From positions 1,138,698-1,202,697 of the forward strand of contig JACKHM010000004.1 in assembly GCA_020638995.1 (NCBI GenBank): a stretch of 64,000 nt of DNA. The letters are read 5' to 3'. The DNA comes from Planctomycetaceae bacterium (GTDB taxonomy: Bacteria > Planctomycetota > Planctomycetia > Pirellulales > Pirellulaceae). How positions within the stretch are numbered: position 1 is the first letter of the stretch; each line of letters opens with the position of its first letter. A model generated the notes under the pieces. The model was not told the DNA's origin. It saw only the letters and a program-made list of their open reading frames with translations, and did no database searches. Made by a program: the position numbers and the translations under genes. Below are positions 24,854 through 35,376 of this stretch, piece by piece.

Positions 24854-26122
24854 ATGTCGAAGATCGTCCGAATCTTGTCACGGATCCTAGGTTGCGCGTT
24901 TTTCGCCGGGCTCACATTTGCCGTAACTACACCCTTGCGTGCTGGCGACTGGGCAACGTGGCGAGGACCGAACCTGAATGGCATCGCTGCGGAGGGGCAG
25001 ACCCCGCCCGTCGCGTGGAGTGACAACAAGGCCATCGTCTGGAAGACGCCTGTTCCTGGACGTGGCCATTCCTCGCCCATAGTTTTCGGGGACAGGATCT
25101 TTCTGACAACCGCGGACGACTCATCGCAAACGCAGGGAGTCGTGGCGTTTGATCGCTTCACCGGCAAGCAGCTTTGGATGGTCCCGGTCAGCCAAGGTGG
25201 CTTTCCCGAAACGCACAAAAAAAACACACATGCCACACCATCGGTCGCCTGCGATGGGGAGCGGTTGTTCGTTTCATTTCATCATCACGGGCGCATCCAG
25301 GTTTCGGCCTTGTCTTTGGATGGCAAGAGGTTGTGGCAACAGAACGTCGGCAACTACGACCCCCAGCAATATAAATATGGATATGCGCCCTCGCCGATGC
25401 TCTATCAATCGCGAGTTTTGGTCTGTGCAGACTACGAAGGAGGCGGATGGATCGCCGCACTCGACGGCAAATCAGGCGAAACTCGTTGGCGTGTTGCTCG
25501 ACCACGGAAGCTCAGCTTTTCGTCACCGGTCGTTGCCAACATTGGTGGTCGCGATCAGCTGCTGATCAGCGGTACTGAGCAGGTCGCCAGCTATGATCCG
25601 AACAATGGCAGGCAACTATGGACTACCCCCGCTACGACCATGGCAACCTGTGGAACAATGGTCTGGGATGGCGATCTGGTCTTCGCCAGCGGTGGTTACC
25701 CAAAATCGGAAACCGTTTGCCTGAATGGCAGAAGCGGTCAACTTTTGTGGCGAAATGATCAGAAGTGCTATGAGCAATCAATGCTGGCTTTTGAAGGGCA
25801 CGTTTATGCTGTTACCGATCGGGGCATCGCATATTGTTGGCGAGCCTACGATGGCACTGAGATGTGGTCGGCACGACTTGAAGGCGGCGCCGTCAGTTCA
25901 TCTCCGACTCTCGCCAACGGAAATATCTACTCGGCCAACGAACGTGGCACCTTTTACGTGTTCAAGGCGCAGCCGACGCGGTTTGAACTAGTTGCCCGCA
26001 ATCAGCTAGGCGATGAAGCCTTTGCCACGCCGTCGATTTGCGACGGCCAAATCTACATGCGGACTGCTTTCAACATAGGCGGAAGCCGCCAGGAATGGCT
26101 GTACTGCATCGGCTCCCATTGA
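24854..26122 (+). CDS. Secreted PQQ-like beta-propeller repeat protein
   Basis: A 422-residue exported protein with signal peptide (MSKIVRILSRILGCAFFAGLTFAVTTPLRAGD). It begins WATWRGPNLNGIAAEGQTPPVAWSD, the standard opening of planctomycete PQQ-propeller proteins, followed by repeated blades ending in W-x-x or DG-x-x-W (VVAFDRFTGKQLWMVPVS, SALSLDGKRLWQQNVG, IAALDGKSGETRWRVAR, VCLNGRSGQLLWRND). PQQ binding itself is unlikely to be conserved in this BamB-like group; a structural or binding role in the periplasm is more likely. It diverges from the DUF1559 genes (238-base gap). Confidence 0.88.
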   Translation: MSKIVRILSRILGCAFFAGLTFAVTTPLRAGDWATWRGPNLNGIAAEGQTPPVAWSDNKAIVWKTPVPGRGHSSPIVFGDRIFLTTADDSSQTQGVVAFDRFTGKQLWMVPVSQGGFPETHKKNTHATPSVACDGERLFVSFHHHGRIQVSALSLDGKRLWQQNVGNYDPQQYKYGYAPSPMLYQSRVLVCADYEGGGWIAALDGKSGETRWRVARPRKLSFSSPVVANIGGRDQLLISGTEQVASYDPNNGRQLWTTPATTMATCGTMVWDGDLVFASGGYPKSETVCLNGRSGQLLWRNDQKCYEQSMLAFEGHVYAVTDRGIAYCWRAYDGTEMWSARLEGGAVSSSPTLANGNIYSANERGTFYVFKAQPTRFELVARNQLGDEAFATPSICDGQIYMRTAFNIGGSRQEWLYCIGSH

Positions 26123-26137
26123 GGGTGACATTCCTAA

Positions 26138-29100
26138 TTATGCCTCCGGCGCAAAACCTCGCCGCATCGTATTCTCCGTAACCGTTCGGGGTACGACGAA
26201 TTGCAAAACGTAGTCTGGGCCGCCGGCCTTGCTGCCGATCCCGGACATTTTGAAGCCGCCAAATGGTTGACGACCGACAATCGCGCCCGTGATCGTTCTG
26301 TTTAAGTAGAGATTCCCTACGATCATTTCGCGTCTCGCTCGTTCCAGATTCGCTGGGCTACGCGAGTAGAAACCGCCTGTCAGGGCGAAATCGGTACCGT
26401 TCGCGATTCTAAATGCTGCATCCAAATCTTTCGCATGAATGACTGCCAAAATAGGACCGAAGATTTCTTCCTGTGCCAAGCGTGAATTCGGTGCCACATC
26501 CGCATAGATGTGCGGCCCAACAAAGAACCCTTGCTGAGCAAGTTCTGCAACGTCAACGGCCAGTTCCTCGCGGCCTTCGCGCTGACCGATTACAATGTAT
26601 TCATGAACTTTTGCTAGGGCGAATTGATCAATTACCGGTCCGACCGAAGTTGATGGGTATTCGGCGGGACCGACTTCCAGGCTTCGAGTTGCTTCGATCA
26701 AACGTGCTAAAAAAGCGTCGTATATGTCGTCGAGTACGATCACGCGACTGCAAGCTGAGCACTTCTGTCCCTGGAACCCAAAGGCGCTCTTCACGGTTCC
26801 CAGCACAGCCTCGTCGAGATCTGCGTCTGAATCGACGATGATCGCATTCTTTCCACCCATCTCCGCAATTACGCGTTTAACGTGGCCGATGCCAGTCGCA
26901 GAGACTTCCGCCGCGCGACAGTTGATCGCGAGTCCAACCTCGCGTGAACCAGTAAACACGATCAATGCAACGTCCGGATGTTCGACGAGTGCTGCTCCAA
27001 CTACTTCTCCTTTTCCGGGAAGGAAATTGGCCACACCAGTCGGCAAGCCCGCGCGCCGCAGAATTTCCATGAATCGAGCGGCAATGACGGAGGACTGTTC
27101 AGCTGGCTTCAAAACGACGGTATTTCCGGTCGCCATTGCTGCTACCGACATGCCTGTGAGAATCGCCAAGGGAAAATTCCAGGGTGCTATGACAGCCGTA
27201 ACGCCCCGTGGCAGATACTCGAATCGATTTTCTTCCCCGGGAACGTCGGCACCGTTTGGCTGGGCGATCGCAATCGCACAATCCGCATAGTACTCGCAAA
27301 AATCAATCGCCTCGCAGACATCGTTCGTTGCTTCGCGCCACCCCTTTCCACATTCGTACACTTCCAACGCCGACAACTCGAAGAACTGGTCTCGCATCAG
27401 CTGTGCCGCGCGGCGGATGATGTCCGCGCGTTTCTCAACCGATTCATTGCGCCACGCTGCCAACGCCTGTTTCGCGGCGATTACCGCCTGGTCAACATTC
27501 GTCTTATTCGCCAGTGACACCGAACCCACAATACGCGTTCTGAATGACGGGTCGATGGATTCCAGTTGTTCTTCCGTCTCAATCTGCTGATCACCTACCA
27601 CGAGTGGGTAATGTCGCCCCAATTCGGTCATTACTGTTTGCAGAGCTTCACGCATCGCGGAGCGATTGGATTCGTCGGAGAAATTAATTGGTGGCTGATT
27701 CCGAAACGTCGCTTCAAAACGCTGCCGCTGATTTGCGGCATTCATCCTTGATCCCGTCATAGCTTCCTCGTCTTTCTTGCAGGAGCTTTTGTGTTGAGCT
27801 TCGTGCGGGTTGCGAAGTAACTCATCTCGAGCTACCTGTTCGATAAAGCCGGCGCGCAGGAAGGAGTCATTTGAAGTGTTCTCCAAGAGTCGCCGCACCA
27901 AATACGCCATTCCCGGAATCAACTCACCGTACGGCATATAGATTCGCAGGCGGTGCCCTCTAGCAACTAAGGCGTGTTTTTCGCTGTCTGCCATTCCATA
28001 GAGCATCTGAATTTCAAACGCATTCTTTGCAATTCCGAGATGCTCGGCAGTCGCTAAACCATGAGCAATCGAACGAATGTTGTGTGTGCCCAGGGCCGGG
28101 CGGAGGAACTTGTGGTGCTCCATGACAAATCGCGTCGCACGCTCGAAACTGGCATCGGACTGCCACTTGCTCTGGTATACCGGAATGGGCCAACTATCTG
28201 CCTTCGCATGTACCGTCTCGTAGTCCCAATACGCACCTTTTACGAGTCGAACCCACACCGGGAGACCTCGACGTTTCACCCATTCGACGAGGTCCTGCAA
28301 ATCGGTGGCCGCGTCTCGCAAGTAGCATTGCACAACAATTCCAACGTCGCCAATGTCACGGAACTCTTCCTCCTCGAGAACCTCCTTGAAAATTCGCAGC
28401 GTAAGGGCTTTCTTTTCATACGACTCCATATCGACATTGATGAACGCACCGTGATGCTTTGCGACTCTCAGCAATTCCCGCAATCGCTGGCCCGCACGCG
28501 AAAGTGCTCCGTCAGGATCAATAGCGTCAAACTGGGAATCCAGCGCTGAAAGTTTGATCGAAAGATTCATGCGAGGCACCTGATCAAGCACGCTCCGATC
28601 GACAGTCGTTTCCAGCGGCCAACGATTTACTTCGGGAGCGACACTCTCGATCAAGTTCACATAGGCGTGAAAGAAGTGTTCTGCCTCACTATCGCTGGTA
28701 ACTGCTTCCCCGAGAATGTCGAGGGTAAAGCCTCGTCCCTCACGACGTTCGCGTTGTGCGGCTTCAACAACCTCATTCACGTTCGTTCCTGCGATGAAAC
28801 GACGTGCAAGATCCATCGCACTTAAACGCGCGAGTCTAGCGATTGCCGCACGCGTCAGAGAAGTTCGCCTTCCAATGCCGAGAGCTGTGCGAACTGCCGC
28901 AGGGAGATGCGAGCGAACTTCGTTCAGGTACTCGTTTAAATGACCGACGACCGCTTCGTTGGTCTTTAGCATGGGAAGTACATCGACGAATCGGAATAAT
29001 TGAACTTTCAGCCCTTCATCCTGCATTGCCCAAGCCATCAGCCGCTCGTCCCACCAACGTCGCTGAAGTACGGTGGGCTGCTGCTCGTCAAGGTGATCGA

Positions 29101-29194
29101 ACAAATAGCGTCCCAATTCTTGTGTTCGATCCTCGATCGCCGCGAGATCGCGGTCGGCAAAATCCGGGCGTTCGCTCCAAGGATCGTGCGTCAT
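26138..29194 (-). CDS. putA: Bifunctional proline dehydrogenase / glutamate-semialdehyde dehydrogenase PutA
   Basis: About 1018 residues. The N-terminal half is a proline dehydrogenase (FAD) barrel with LSIKLSALDSQFDAIDP, FINVDMESYEKKALTL, VQCYLRDAATDL, RLVKGAYWDYE and RRLLENTSNDSFLR. The C-terminal half is an aldehyde dehydrogenase with APWNFPLAILTGM, the active-site Glu in VIAEMGGKN, Cys in FGFQGQKCSACSR and QPFGGFKMSG. Together they turn proline into glutamate via P5C. There is no N-terminal ribbon-helix-helix DNA-binding domain, so it is a non-regulatory PutA. The start at 29194 is chosen because its ATG overlaps the helicase stop by four bases (ATGA) and it begins directly with the domain. 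It forms a unit with the upstream Lhr-type helicase gene. Confidence 0.95.
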   Translation of the reverse strand: MTHDPWSERPDFADRDLAAIEDRTQELGRYLFDHLDEQQPTVLQRRWWDERLMAWAMQDEGLKVQLFRFVDVLPMLKTNEAVVGHLNEYLNEVRSHLPAAVRTALGIGRRTSLTRAAIARLARLSAMDLARRFIAGTNVNEVVEAAQRERREGRGFTLDILGEAVTSDSEAEHFFHAYVNLIESVAPEVNRWPLETTVDRSVLDQVPRMNLSIKLSALDSQFDAIDPDGALSRAGQRLRELLRVAKHHGAFINVDMESYEKKALTLRIFKEVLEEEEFRDIGDVGIVVQCYLRDAATDLQDLVEWVKRRGLPVWVRLVKGAYWDYETVHAKADSWPIPVYQSKWQSDASFERATRFVMEHHKFLRPALGTHNIRSIAHGLATAEHLGIAKNAFEIQMLYGMADSEKHALVARGHRLRIYMPYGELIPGMAYLVRRLLENTSNDSFLRAGFIEQVARDELLRNPHEAQHKSSCKKDEEAMTGSRMNAANQRQRFEATFRNQPPINFSDESNRSAMREALQTVMTELGRHYPLVVGDQQIETEEQLESIDPSFRTRIVGSVSLANKTNVDQAVIAAKQALAAWRNESVEKRADIIRRAAQLMRDQFFELSALEVYECGKGWREATNDVCEAIDFCEYYADCAIAIAQPNGADVPGEENRFEYLPRGVTAVIAPWNFPLAILTGMSVAAMATGNTVVLKPAEQSSVIAARFMEILRRAGLPTGVANFLPGKGEVVGAALVEHPDVALIVFTGSREVGLAINCRAAEVSATGIGHVKRVIAEMGGKNAIIVDSDADLDEAVLGTVKSAFGFQGQKCSACSRVIVLDDIYDAFLARLIEATRSLEVGPAEYPSTSVGPVIDQFALAKVHEYIVIGQREGREELAVDVAELAQQGFFVGPHIYADVAPNSRLAQEEIFGPILAVIHAKDLDAAFRIANGTDFALTGGFYSRSPANLERARREMIVGNLYLNRTITGAIVGRQPFGGFKMSGIGSKAGGPDYVLQFVVPRTVTENTMRRGFAPEA

Positions 29195-32100
29195 GTCTGT
29201 CTCAAAGAACGAGAGGGAACGAGACTGGTCAATTCGGGTAATTGCTCTGGCTTTTGAGCCCCCTCGACCCAAGAGGATCGAATATGCGATTTTGACTCGC
29301 GCTTTCCGACTTGCAAGGCACGCCGCATTGTTGCCTCCTCGGTGAGGGGCAAATCCTCAAAGAAATCGATTCGATCCGACTGTTTCGCAGCGAGACATCG
29401 ACCCGATCGGAAAATCAGCGCGTTTTGGGCATTCGCGGTAATGCGAGGGCCGGGCAGAACAATTCCAACGAGATTCAGTGGATCAGCCGCCGAGAGAACC
29501 AGCCAAGAGTCATCATCGCTCGTTTCGCGAACTGTGCGAAGTTCCCCAATAGCCGATTCGTTGGCAAATTGTTCACCAGCAACACCTGCGATGAAGCGAC
29601 CACCTTGGACTTCGGCTCGCAGTTCCAGTCGACGAAACACGCTCACCAGCTCATGCCATTGGGGTGCTGCTGCCTCACGAGCGAGTAGGTCTCTAAACAC
29701 GACTCCATAACGCCTTAACAACAAACGACACCACTGCTCCAAACGCGTTTCCGGACTGACTGCTGCAATCGGGCCAGGAAATCGCGACCAACGACCGACC
29801 GGCGCCGCAACAGCTGTGCCCATTATGCGACGGTTTCCCCGTCGACTCCCGGTCCGTTTGCTGGCGATCGCACGCACGGCACCGAACATGTCGCACGTCA
29901 CTAGACCATGCGTCGATAATTCGCGGAGCGCACTTTCGATATGTGTGGGTAACAGCCCAGTGGCCGCTTTCAATTCCTGATAAAACAGCGCTCCACGTTC
30001 CGTCAAAGCCGTGAGAACTTCGGTACCGTAGGAACTGACGTTTGGCTGCTTGCCATCACGTTCGGTGTTCAACAACCACGGCAAGTCTTCACGGAGCACC
30101 AGAGAAATGGGCATCGATCGAGTCATGGCGGCGGCAAATCGCCGGCTCGCGTCGTCACGTCTCAGTGGCCGGAGGCGGCCCCAAGCGACTTCGCCCGCCA
30201 TAAAGAGGTGATCCAACCATTGTGAGTCGTAGTTGTCACAACGCGCGGCGAGGATCTTCGATTCCCAGGCCCCGGCCGGAATCTCGAATCCTTGCAATTG
30301 AGCGATTGCCTCACGAACCCCCACTGCCCCACCCCACTTGCCGTCTTCTGACACGCGATGGCGACGAAGCAGAAATCGTATGTAGTCCTGCGGCGAGACG
30401 GGCTTAATCCTTTGCCGCAAACCCTCCACCGTAAGTCGGTGAATGCGGGTGAGTAGTCGCCGATCGCACCACTCGATTTCAACCACCCTCTCGGCCGACC
30501 GCGGCTCGCCCGTGAACTGGCCGCGAAGAACAACGCCCTGGCCCTCCAACGCTTCAAGCGACGCGTGAACGCTGCTTTCATGCAGTACGAGTTCCGACGC
30601 GAGGTGAGAAGCGGTAATTGGTCCGCGGATGAGCATGCGACCGCGGACCAATTCAACCCATGCGGCATTTCGTTCGGTCGGCCTATCCAATGCGGCAGGC
30701 AAACGTACCTCAGGACTTGCAACAACGCCTTCGTAAACCGCCCGTACAATTGGCCAAGATTCAGCTGCGATCCATGCGGTCTCGCAACCCACGTGAATCT
30801 TCGCTGCTCTACCAGCAGCACAGAGCTGGTCGAAATATGATTGCCAAATTGCGGTTTCGTCGGCAGGAAGCATCACATGAGTGAGCAAAGCTTCATGCAA
30901 TTCATCCGCGTCTCGAACAACAGGCCAAGCGTCTGCACGAACTTGATCGATGGCCGCAGGATCGAATTTAGCCAGATCTCGGACGTCTTCGGCAGTGAAG
31001 CTCCTACGCATCGAAACAGCTCGCGTGCGCCGTTCTTCGAGCGGAGCATCGTCGAGGAACGCATACGGATTTGCGTTTAGCAACTCGTAGCTGAATGGCG
31101 AAGGCTCGCGTGTGTCACGTGCGACGAGTTCGATCTCGCCCTTTCCGGCGGCCTGCAACACTTTCACCCACCGCTTGACGTCCATCGCCTCAGTAAGACA
31201 GTCGTGCATGGTTTGTTGAACCAGCGGATGCTCGGGGATCTCGACGTCGCCATGATGGTTTTCCAGGCATCCGACTGTCTCTGGAAAGGCCGAGGCCAGC
31301 AGGTCGTCGGAGCGAAATCGTAGTAGATGAGGTGGCACCTTCTTGCCACCTTGTCGCCGTAGCACCGCCAGCGAACGAGTCACGTTCCAACGCCATCGCA
31401 CTTGAAACATCGGCGCCGCGAGAACCGCTTGTTCGAGCAAATGCCTCGCGTTCTGAGGACCAAGCATTTTGAATAGCGAGTCGATCGGAAAGCTGTGCTG
31501 CGGCGACAGAGACAGCACGATGCCATTGTCCGTTGCGGCGGCCTGTAACTCAAAATCGAAGCTGCGGCAGAAACGCTTACGCAGCGCAAGTCCCCAAGCG
31601 CGATTAATTCTCGCTCCTAAGGGAGAATGAATCACAAGTTGCATGCCGCCCGATTCATCGAAGAATCGCTCGAACACGATCTGGCTTGTCGTTGGTACCA
31701 ATCCGATCGCAGCCAACTGCGACTCGACATAGGCTTGCGCCTGTTCGATCGCCCATTGACAGGCGCCGCAGTCATTTGTCAACTCAGTTGCTTGGACCGC
31801 GATGTCGGCTCGCAGTCGCGATACTTCTTCTGACAACTCGATAGTCCGTCCCGGACCTTCGCCGAACCAAAATGGAACGCTGGGTGGCGCACCCTCCGCG
31901 TCGCGAACAATCACTTCGCCGCTACGAACTTGCTGTACGCGCCACGAAGTGTTACCGAGCAAAAAGACATCTCCGGCCATACTTTCGATGGCAAAATCCT
32001 CGTCTAAGGTCCCGACAAACGTCTTATCGGGTTCGGCGACAACGCGATATTCGGCCTTTTCGGGAATCGCTCCTCCCGAAGTAATCGCGGCAAGCCTCGC

Positions 32101-33600
32101 GCCGCGTCTCGCACGAACTCGCAAGTTGATGCGGTCGCGATGCAGATGAAGTCCGCGCTTCGTCCCTGCCGTTAGACCGGTTGCAAGCATCTCCACGATT
32201 TCGTCAAAATCCTCGCGCTGCAAGTCACGATACGGCCACGCCCTGCAACAGAACTCATAAAGCTCATCCTCATGCCATTCATCGCATGCAACTGAGGCAA
32301 CGATCTGCTGCGCGAGTATGTCCAGGGGAGCTACTGGGATCTCGATTCGATCAAGCTCCCCGCGCCGGACCGCGCGAACCAAAGCCATACATTCCAATAG
32401 TTCGTCCCGTGTGAGCGGGAACAACCGGCCTTTCGGTGTTTGCCCCAATGAGTGTCCTGATCGCCCGACGCGTTGTAGAAATGTCGAGATCGCCCGCGGA
32501 GAGCCCACCTGACAGACAAGATCGATGTAGCCGATATCGATGCCCATCTCAAGCGACGCTGTGGCAACGATCGCTTTCAACTCGCCCTCTTTCAGACGCT
32601 GCTCGGCCGATTGCCTTAGTTCTTTGGCCAAGCTGCCGTGATGACCGGCGACCGCGTCTTCACCCAAGATGTCACGCAGATGGTGGGAAATTCTCTCTGC
32701 CAAGCGACGCGTGTTTACGAAGATCAACGTACTGCGGTGCGATTGAATTAAAGCAACGAGCCTTTCGTAAACTTCTCCCCATTGCTCATTTGAACAGACC
32801 GCCGACAGTTCGCTCTGTGGTACTTCGATGGCCAGGTCCAAGTCTCGCGAGTGCCCGCCATCGATCACTATTACATTTTCGTCGTTTGATTCTTTCGTGC
32901 TTGCGTTAGCTGAAGGAACATTTTGTTCTGTGATCACCTTGACGTTTGCGCCGACTAGAAATCTCGCAATATCGTCGATCGGACGCTGTGTGGCGGACAA
33001 GCCGATCCGCGTTGGACGGTGTTTACAGAGGTGGGACAGTCGCTCTAAGGTCAAACTAAGATGCGAGCCACGCTTGTCGCGTGCCAACGCATGAATTTCG
33101 TCCACGATCACCGTGTCGACCGAACGCAGTAACTCGCGGCTCTTCTCCGACGTGAGCATCAAATACAACGACTCGGGAGTTGTTACCAGCACATGCGGTG
33201 GTATGCGCAGCATTCGTTGGCGTGCTGCGTTCGGAGTGTCTCCTGTGCGAACGGCGGTCCGAATTGGTGGCGGTGAATATCCTTGCTGTGAGGCCAACGC
33301 GCTGAGTTCAGCCAAGGGTTGTTGGAGATTGCGATCGATGTCATTACTAAGGGCCTTCAGCGGCGAGATGTAAACAATTCGAACACCATCGCCCAACTCG
33401 CCGTCGAGCCAGTTCTGCCACAGGCGGTTCAGACAGACCAGAAATGCGGCCAGCGTCTTTCCAGATCCGGTCGGTGCCGCGATCAAGGTGTGACACCCAG
33501 CTGCGATGTGGGGCCAACCCTTGCGCTGAGGCTCGGTTGGCTCCCCAAAACGAGCGGAAAACCATTCCTGGACGAGCGGATGAAAAGTCTCGATTGGCAT
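29191..33600 (-). CDS. Lhr-family ATP-dependent DNA helicase
   Basis: About 1469 residues, matching the long Lhr family. Helicase motifs are Walker A AAPTGSGKTLAAF (near residues 45-57), DEIHAL (DExH box), LSATQRP, a motif IV-V segment with LIFVNTRR and EMGIDIGYIDLVCQVGSPRA, and VGRSGHSLGQ (motif VI region). The long C-terminal part with WINGED-helix-like and Lhr-CT sections follows (FRSDDLLASAFPE, GRWSRFPGP). Lhr proteins are implicated in DNA repair with 3'-5' translocation. The frame opens at 33768, but MPIETFHPLVQEWF at 33600 is the natural domain start; a Met at 33651 is an alternative. It overlaps putA by four bases. Confidence 0.93.
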   Translation of the reverse strand: MPIETFHPLVQEWFSARFGEPTEPQRKGWPHIAAGCHTLIAAPTGSGKTLAAFLVCLNRLWQNWLDGELGDGVRIVYISPLKALSNDIDRNLQQPLAELSALASQQGYSPPPIRTAVRTGDTPNAARQRMLRIPPHVLVTTPESLYLMLTSEKSRELLRSVDTVIVDEIHALARDKRGSHLSLTLERLSHLCKHRPTRIGLSATQRPIDDIARFLVGANVKVITEQNVPSANASTKESNDENVIVIDGGHSRDLDLAIEVPQSELSAVCSNEQWGEVYERLVALIQSHRSTLIFVNTRRLAERISHHLRDILGEDAVAGHHGSLAKELRQSAEQRLKEGELKAIVATASLEMGIDIGYIDLVCQVGSPRAISTFLQRVGRSGHSLGQTPKGRLFPLTRDELLECMALVRAVRRGELDRIEIPVAPLDILAQQIVASVACDEWHEDELYEFCCRAWPYRDLQREDFDEIVEMLATGLTAGTKRGLHLHRDRINLRVRARRGARLAAITSGGAIPEKAEYRVVAEPDKTFVGTLDEDFAIESMAGDVFLLGNTSWRVQQVRSGEVIVRDAEGAPPSVPFWFGEGPGRTIELSEEVSRLRADIAVQATELTNDCGACQWAIEQAQAYVESQLAAIGLVPTTSQIVFERFFDESGGMQLVIHSPLGARINRAWGLALRKRFCRSFDFELQAAATDNGIVLSLSPQHSFPIDSLFKMLGPQNARHLLEQAVLAAPMFQVRWRWNVTRSLAVLRRQGGKKVPPHLLRFRSDDLLASAFPETVGCLENHHGDVEIPEHPLVQQTMHDCLTEAMDVKRWVKVLQAAGKGEIELVARDTREPSPFSYELLNANPYAFLDDAPLEERRTRAVSMRRSFTAEDVRDLAKFDPAAIDQVRADAWPVVRDADELHEALLTHVMLPADETAIWQSYFDQLCAAGRAAKIHVGCETAWIAAESWPIVRAVYEGVVASPEVRLPAALDRPTERNAAWVELVRGRMLIRGPITASHLASELVLHESSVHASLEALEGQGVVLRGQFTGEPRSAERVVEIEWCDRRLLTRIHRLTVEGLRQRIKPVSPQDYIRFLLRRHRVSEDGKWGGAVGVREAIAQLQGFEIPAGAWESKILAARCDNYDSQWLDHLFMAGEVAWGRLRPLRRDDASRRFAAAMTRSMPISLVLREDLPWLLNTERDGKQPNVSSYGTEVLTALTERGALFYQELKAATGLLPTHIESALRELSTHGLVTCDMFGAVRAIASKRTGSRRGNRRIMGTAVAAPVGRWSRFPGPIAAVSPETRLEQWCRLLLRRYGVVFRDLLAREAAAPQWHELVSVFRRLELRAEVQGGRFIAGVAGEQFANESAIGELRTVRETSDDDSWLVLSAADPLNLVGIVLPGPRITANAQNALIFRSGRCLAAKQSDRIDFFEDLPLTEEATMRRALQVGKRESKSHIRSSWVEGAQKPEQLPELTSLVPSRSLRQT

Positions 33601-33739
33601 GTTCCCATTGTAACGCGTGGCGATTTGCGTGGCAGTCGGTAACTGACCAAGCATTGCATTTGAAAGCTCACTCAACCAATATGACGGTCGCCCCCTATAG
33701 AGACCTACTTCCAGCGAAATCCTTTGTGAGACTCTGGAC

Positions 33740-34462
33740 ATGAAAACCCTGGTAATATCGTTCGGCATCCTTCTCTTGATCTTGAACGAGACGTACGCGG
33801 CACGAATCTTTTGTCGAACTCGGTATCGAAGGGTTCTACCCGCTCGGCGAGTCGCGGCTCAATCCAACGCTCGTCGGGAACAGCCGAAGTCCAAATTGCT
33901 TACAAGTCTTGGCGAGGAACTATTCGACGGTCAGACGCTGAAGGGCTGGACAATTATCGAGGAATACGATTTTGAGAGGCATGGAGAAGTTGCAATTAAA
34001 GACAATGCAATCGTTCTTGCGGCAGGTAAGCCGGCTACCGGTATTCGACTTGATAGAGACTTTCCTCGCACGAATTATGAAGTTGCACTCGAAGCGAAAC
34101 GCATTGAGGGCTCCGACTTCTTCTGCGGTATCACCTTCCCTGTTGGGGACAGCTATCTCTCGCTGGTTCTTGGTGGATGGGGCGGCGGAACCACCGGGCT
34201 CTCGAATCTGGATAGCATGTCGGCGATCGAAAATGCTACGACGGGGTTTCAGGAGTTTGAGCAGAACCGGTGGTATCGAATTCGACTTCGAGTCACCGAA
34301 GCAAGGGTCGAAGCTTGGATTGACGACGAACAGATCGTTGACGTTGACCACACAATGCATAAGCTGTCGATTTGGTGGGAACAGGAACCGGTACGCCCCT
34401 TTGGAATCGCCAGTTGGTATACCACATCTGCGTTACGAGACCTTAGGCTAAAACGGCTCTAG
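33740..34462 (+). CDS. Secreted DUF1080 (3-keto-disaccharide hydrolase-like) protein
   Basis: A 240-residue protein with a hydrophobic N-terminus (MKTLVISFGILLLILNETYAA) acting as signal peptide. A single DUF1080/LamG-like jelly roll covers about 55-240. It opens with ELFDGQTLKGWTI, continues NYEVALEAKRIEGSDFFCGITFPVGDSYLSLVLGGWGGGTTGLSNLD and EQNRWYRIRLRVTEARVEAWIDDEQIVDVD, and ends ALRDLRLKRL. The family includes hydrolases acting on 3-keto-glycosides and many uncharacterised exported planctomycete proteins. It lies 57 bases upstream of the nitrilase gene; co-transcription is possible. Confidence 0.85.
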   Translation: MKTLVISFGILLLILNETYAARIFCRTRYRRVLPARRVAAQSNARREQPKSKLLTSLGEELFDGQTLKGWTIIEEYDFERHGEVAIKDNAIVLAAGKPATGIRLDRDFPRTNYEVALEAKRIEGSDFFCGITFPVGDSYLSLVLGGWGGGTTGLSNLDSMSAIENATTGFQEFEQNRWYRIRLRVTEARVEAWIDDEQIVDVDHTMHKLSIWWEQEPVRPFGIASWYTTSALRDLRLKRL

Positions 34463-34521
34463 TCCGAATCAGACAGGATTAGCAATAAATCTGACATACG
34501 CTTGAGAGGAAACACCCAGTG

Positions 34522-35352
34522 ATGGACTTGTATCGAATTGCGGCGGTTCAGATGGATGTGCGGTTGGCTGATACGTCGGCGAACCTGAAGGCAATGACCG
34601 AGCGACTCGAAGTGGCGGCAGCGAACGGAGCGCGTTTAACGATCTTTCCGGAGTGTTCCCTAACCGGCTACTGCTTCGATAGCCGCGAAGAAGCGATGCC
34701 GTTTGCCGAGCCGATCCCTGGGCCTAGTTGTCAGAATATGGCCGAAGCGTGTGCACGGCTGAATGTTTACGCAGTTTTCGGAATGCTGGAGGCATCCGGT
34801 GACAAACTGTTCAACGCTTGTGTACTTATTGGACCGAACGGGGTTGTCGGCAGCTATCGAAAAATTCACCTGCCGTTCTTGGGGATTGATCGGTTCACCG
34901 ACCCAGGCGATCGTCCATTCGAGGTGTATTCCGCTAGAGATTTGAGGGTCGGCATGAACATCTGCTACGACAGTGCGTTTCCAGAGTCAGCGAGAGTGAT
35001 GGCATTAGACGGTGCCGACCTTATTGCGTTGCCCACGAACTTTCCGCCAGGTGCGGAGTGCATGGCTGCCCATGTCGTTAACACCAGGGCAATGGAGAAC
35101 AACATCTACTATGCCTGTGTGAACCGGATTGGATCGGAACGCGGTTTCCCATTCATAGGTCAGAGCAAGATCTGTGACCCGAGCGGAAGACCACTGGCCG
35201 AAGCATTACACAGTGAGGAAGCGACTCTATTTGCCGACATCGACATTCAGCGTGCCCGCACCAAACGAATCGTCCGCGTGCCAGAAAAACACATCATCGA
35301 TAGATTCAATGATCGCCGACCCGAAATGTACGGGCGGATCAATAAACGATAG
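34522..35352 (+). CDS. Carbon-nitrogen hydrolase (nitrilase superfamily amidase)
   Basis: A 276-residue nitrilase-superfamily enzyme with the catalytic triad readable: Glu44 in TIFPECSLTGY, Lys114 in YRKIHLP and Cys148 in NICYDSAFPE. The distal IALPTNFP and NNIYYACVNRIG segments are also typical. It hydrolyses an amide or related C-N bond in the cytoplasm; substrate not deducible (related enzymes act on N-carbamoyl amines, omega-amides or deaminated glutathione). A GTG directly precedes the ATG; the ATG at 34522 is preferred, with a GAGAGGA site about 11 bases upstream. It converges on the ribosomal cluster end (24 bases). Confidence 0.9.
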   Translation: MDLYRIAAVQMDVRLADTSANLKAMTERLEVAAANGARLTIFPECSLTGYCFDSREEAMPFAEPIPGPSCQNMAEACARLNVYAVFGMLEASGDKLFNACVLIGPNGVVGSYRKIHLPFLGIDRFTDPGDRPFEVYSARDLRVGMNICYDSAFPESARVMALDGADLIALPTNFPPGAECMAAHVVNTRAMENNIYYACVNRIGSERGFPFIGQSKICDPSGRPLAEALHSEEATLFADIDIQRARTKRIVRVPEKHIIDRFNDRRPEMYGRINKR

Positions 35353-35376
35353 CTGGGCGTTCGCGACGGAAAGATT

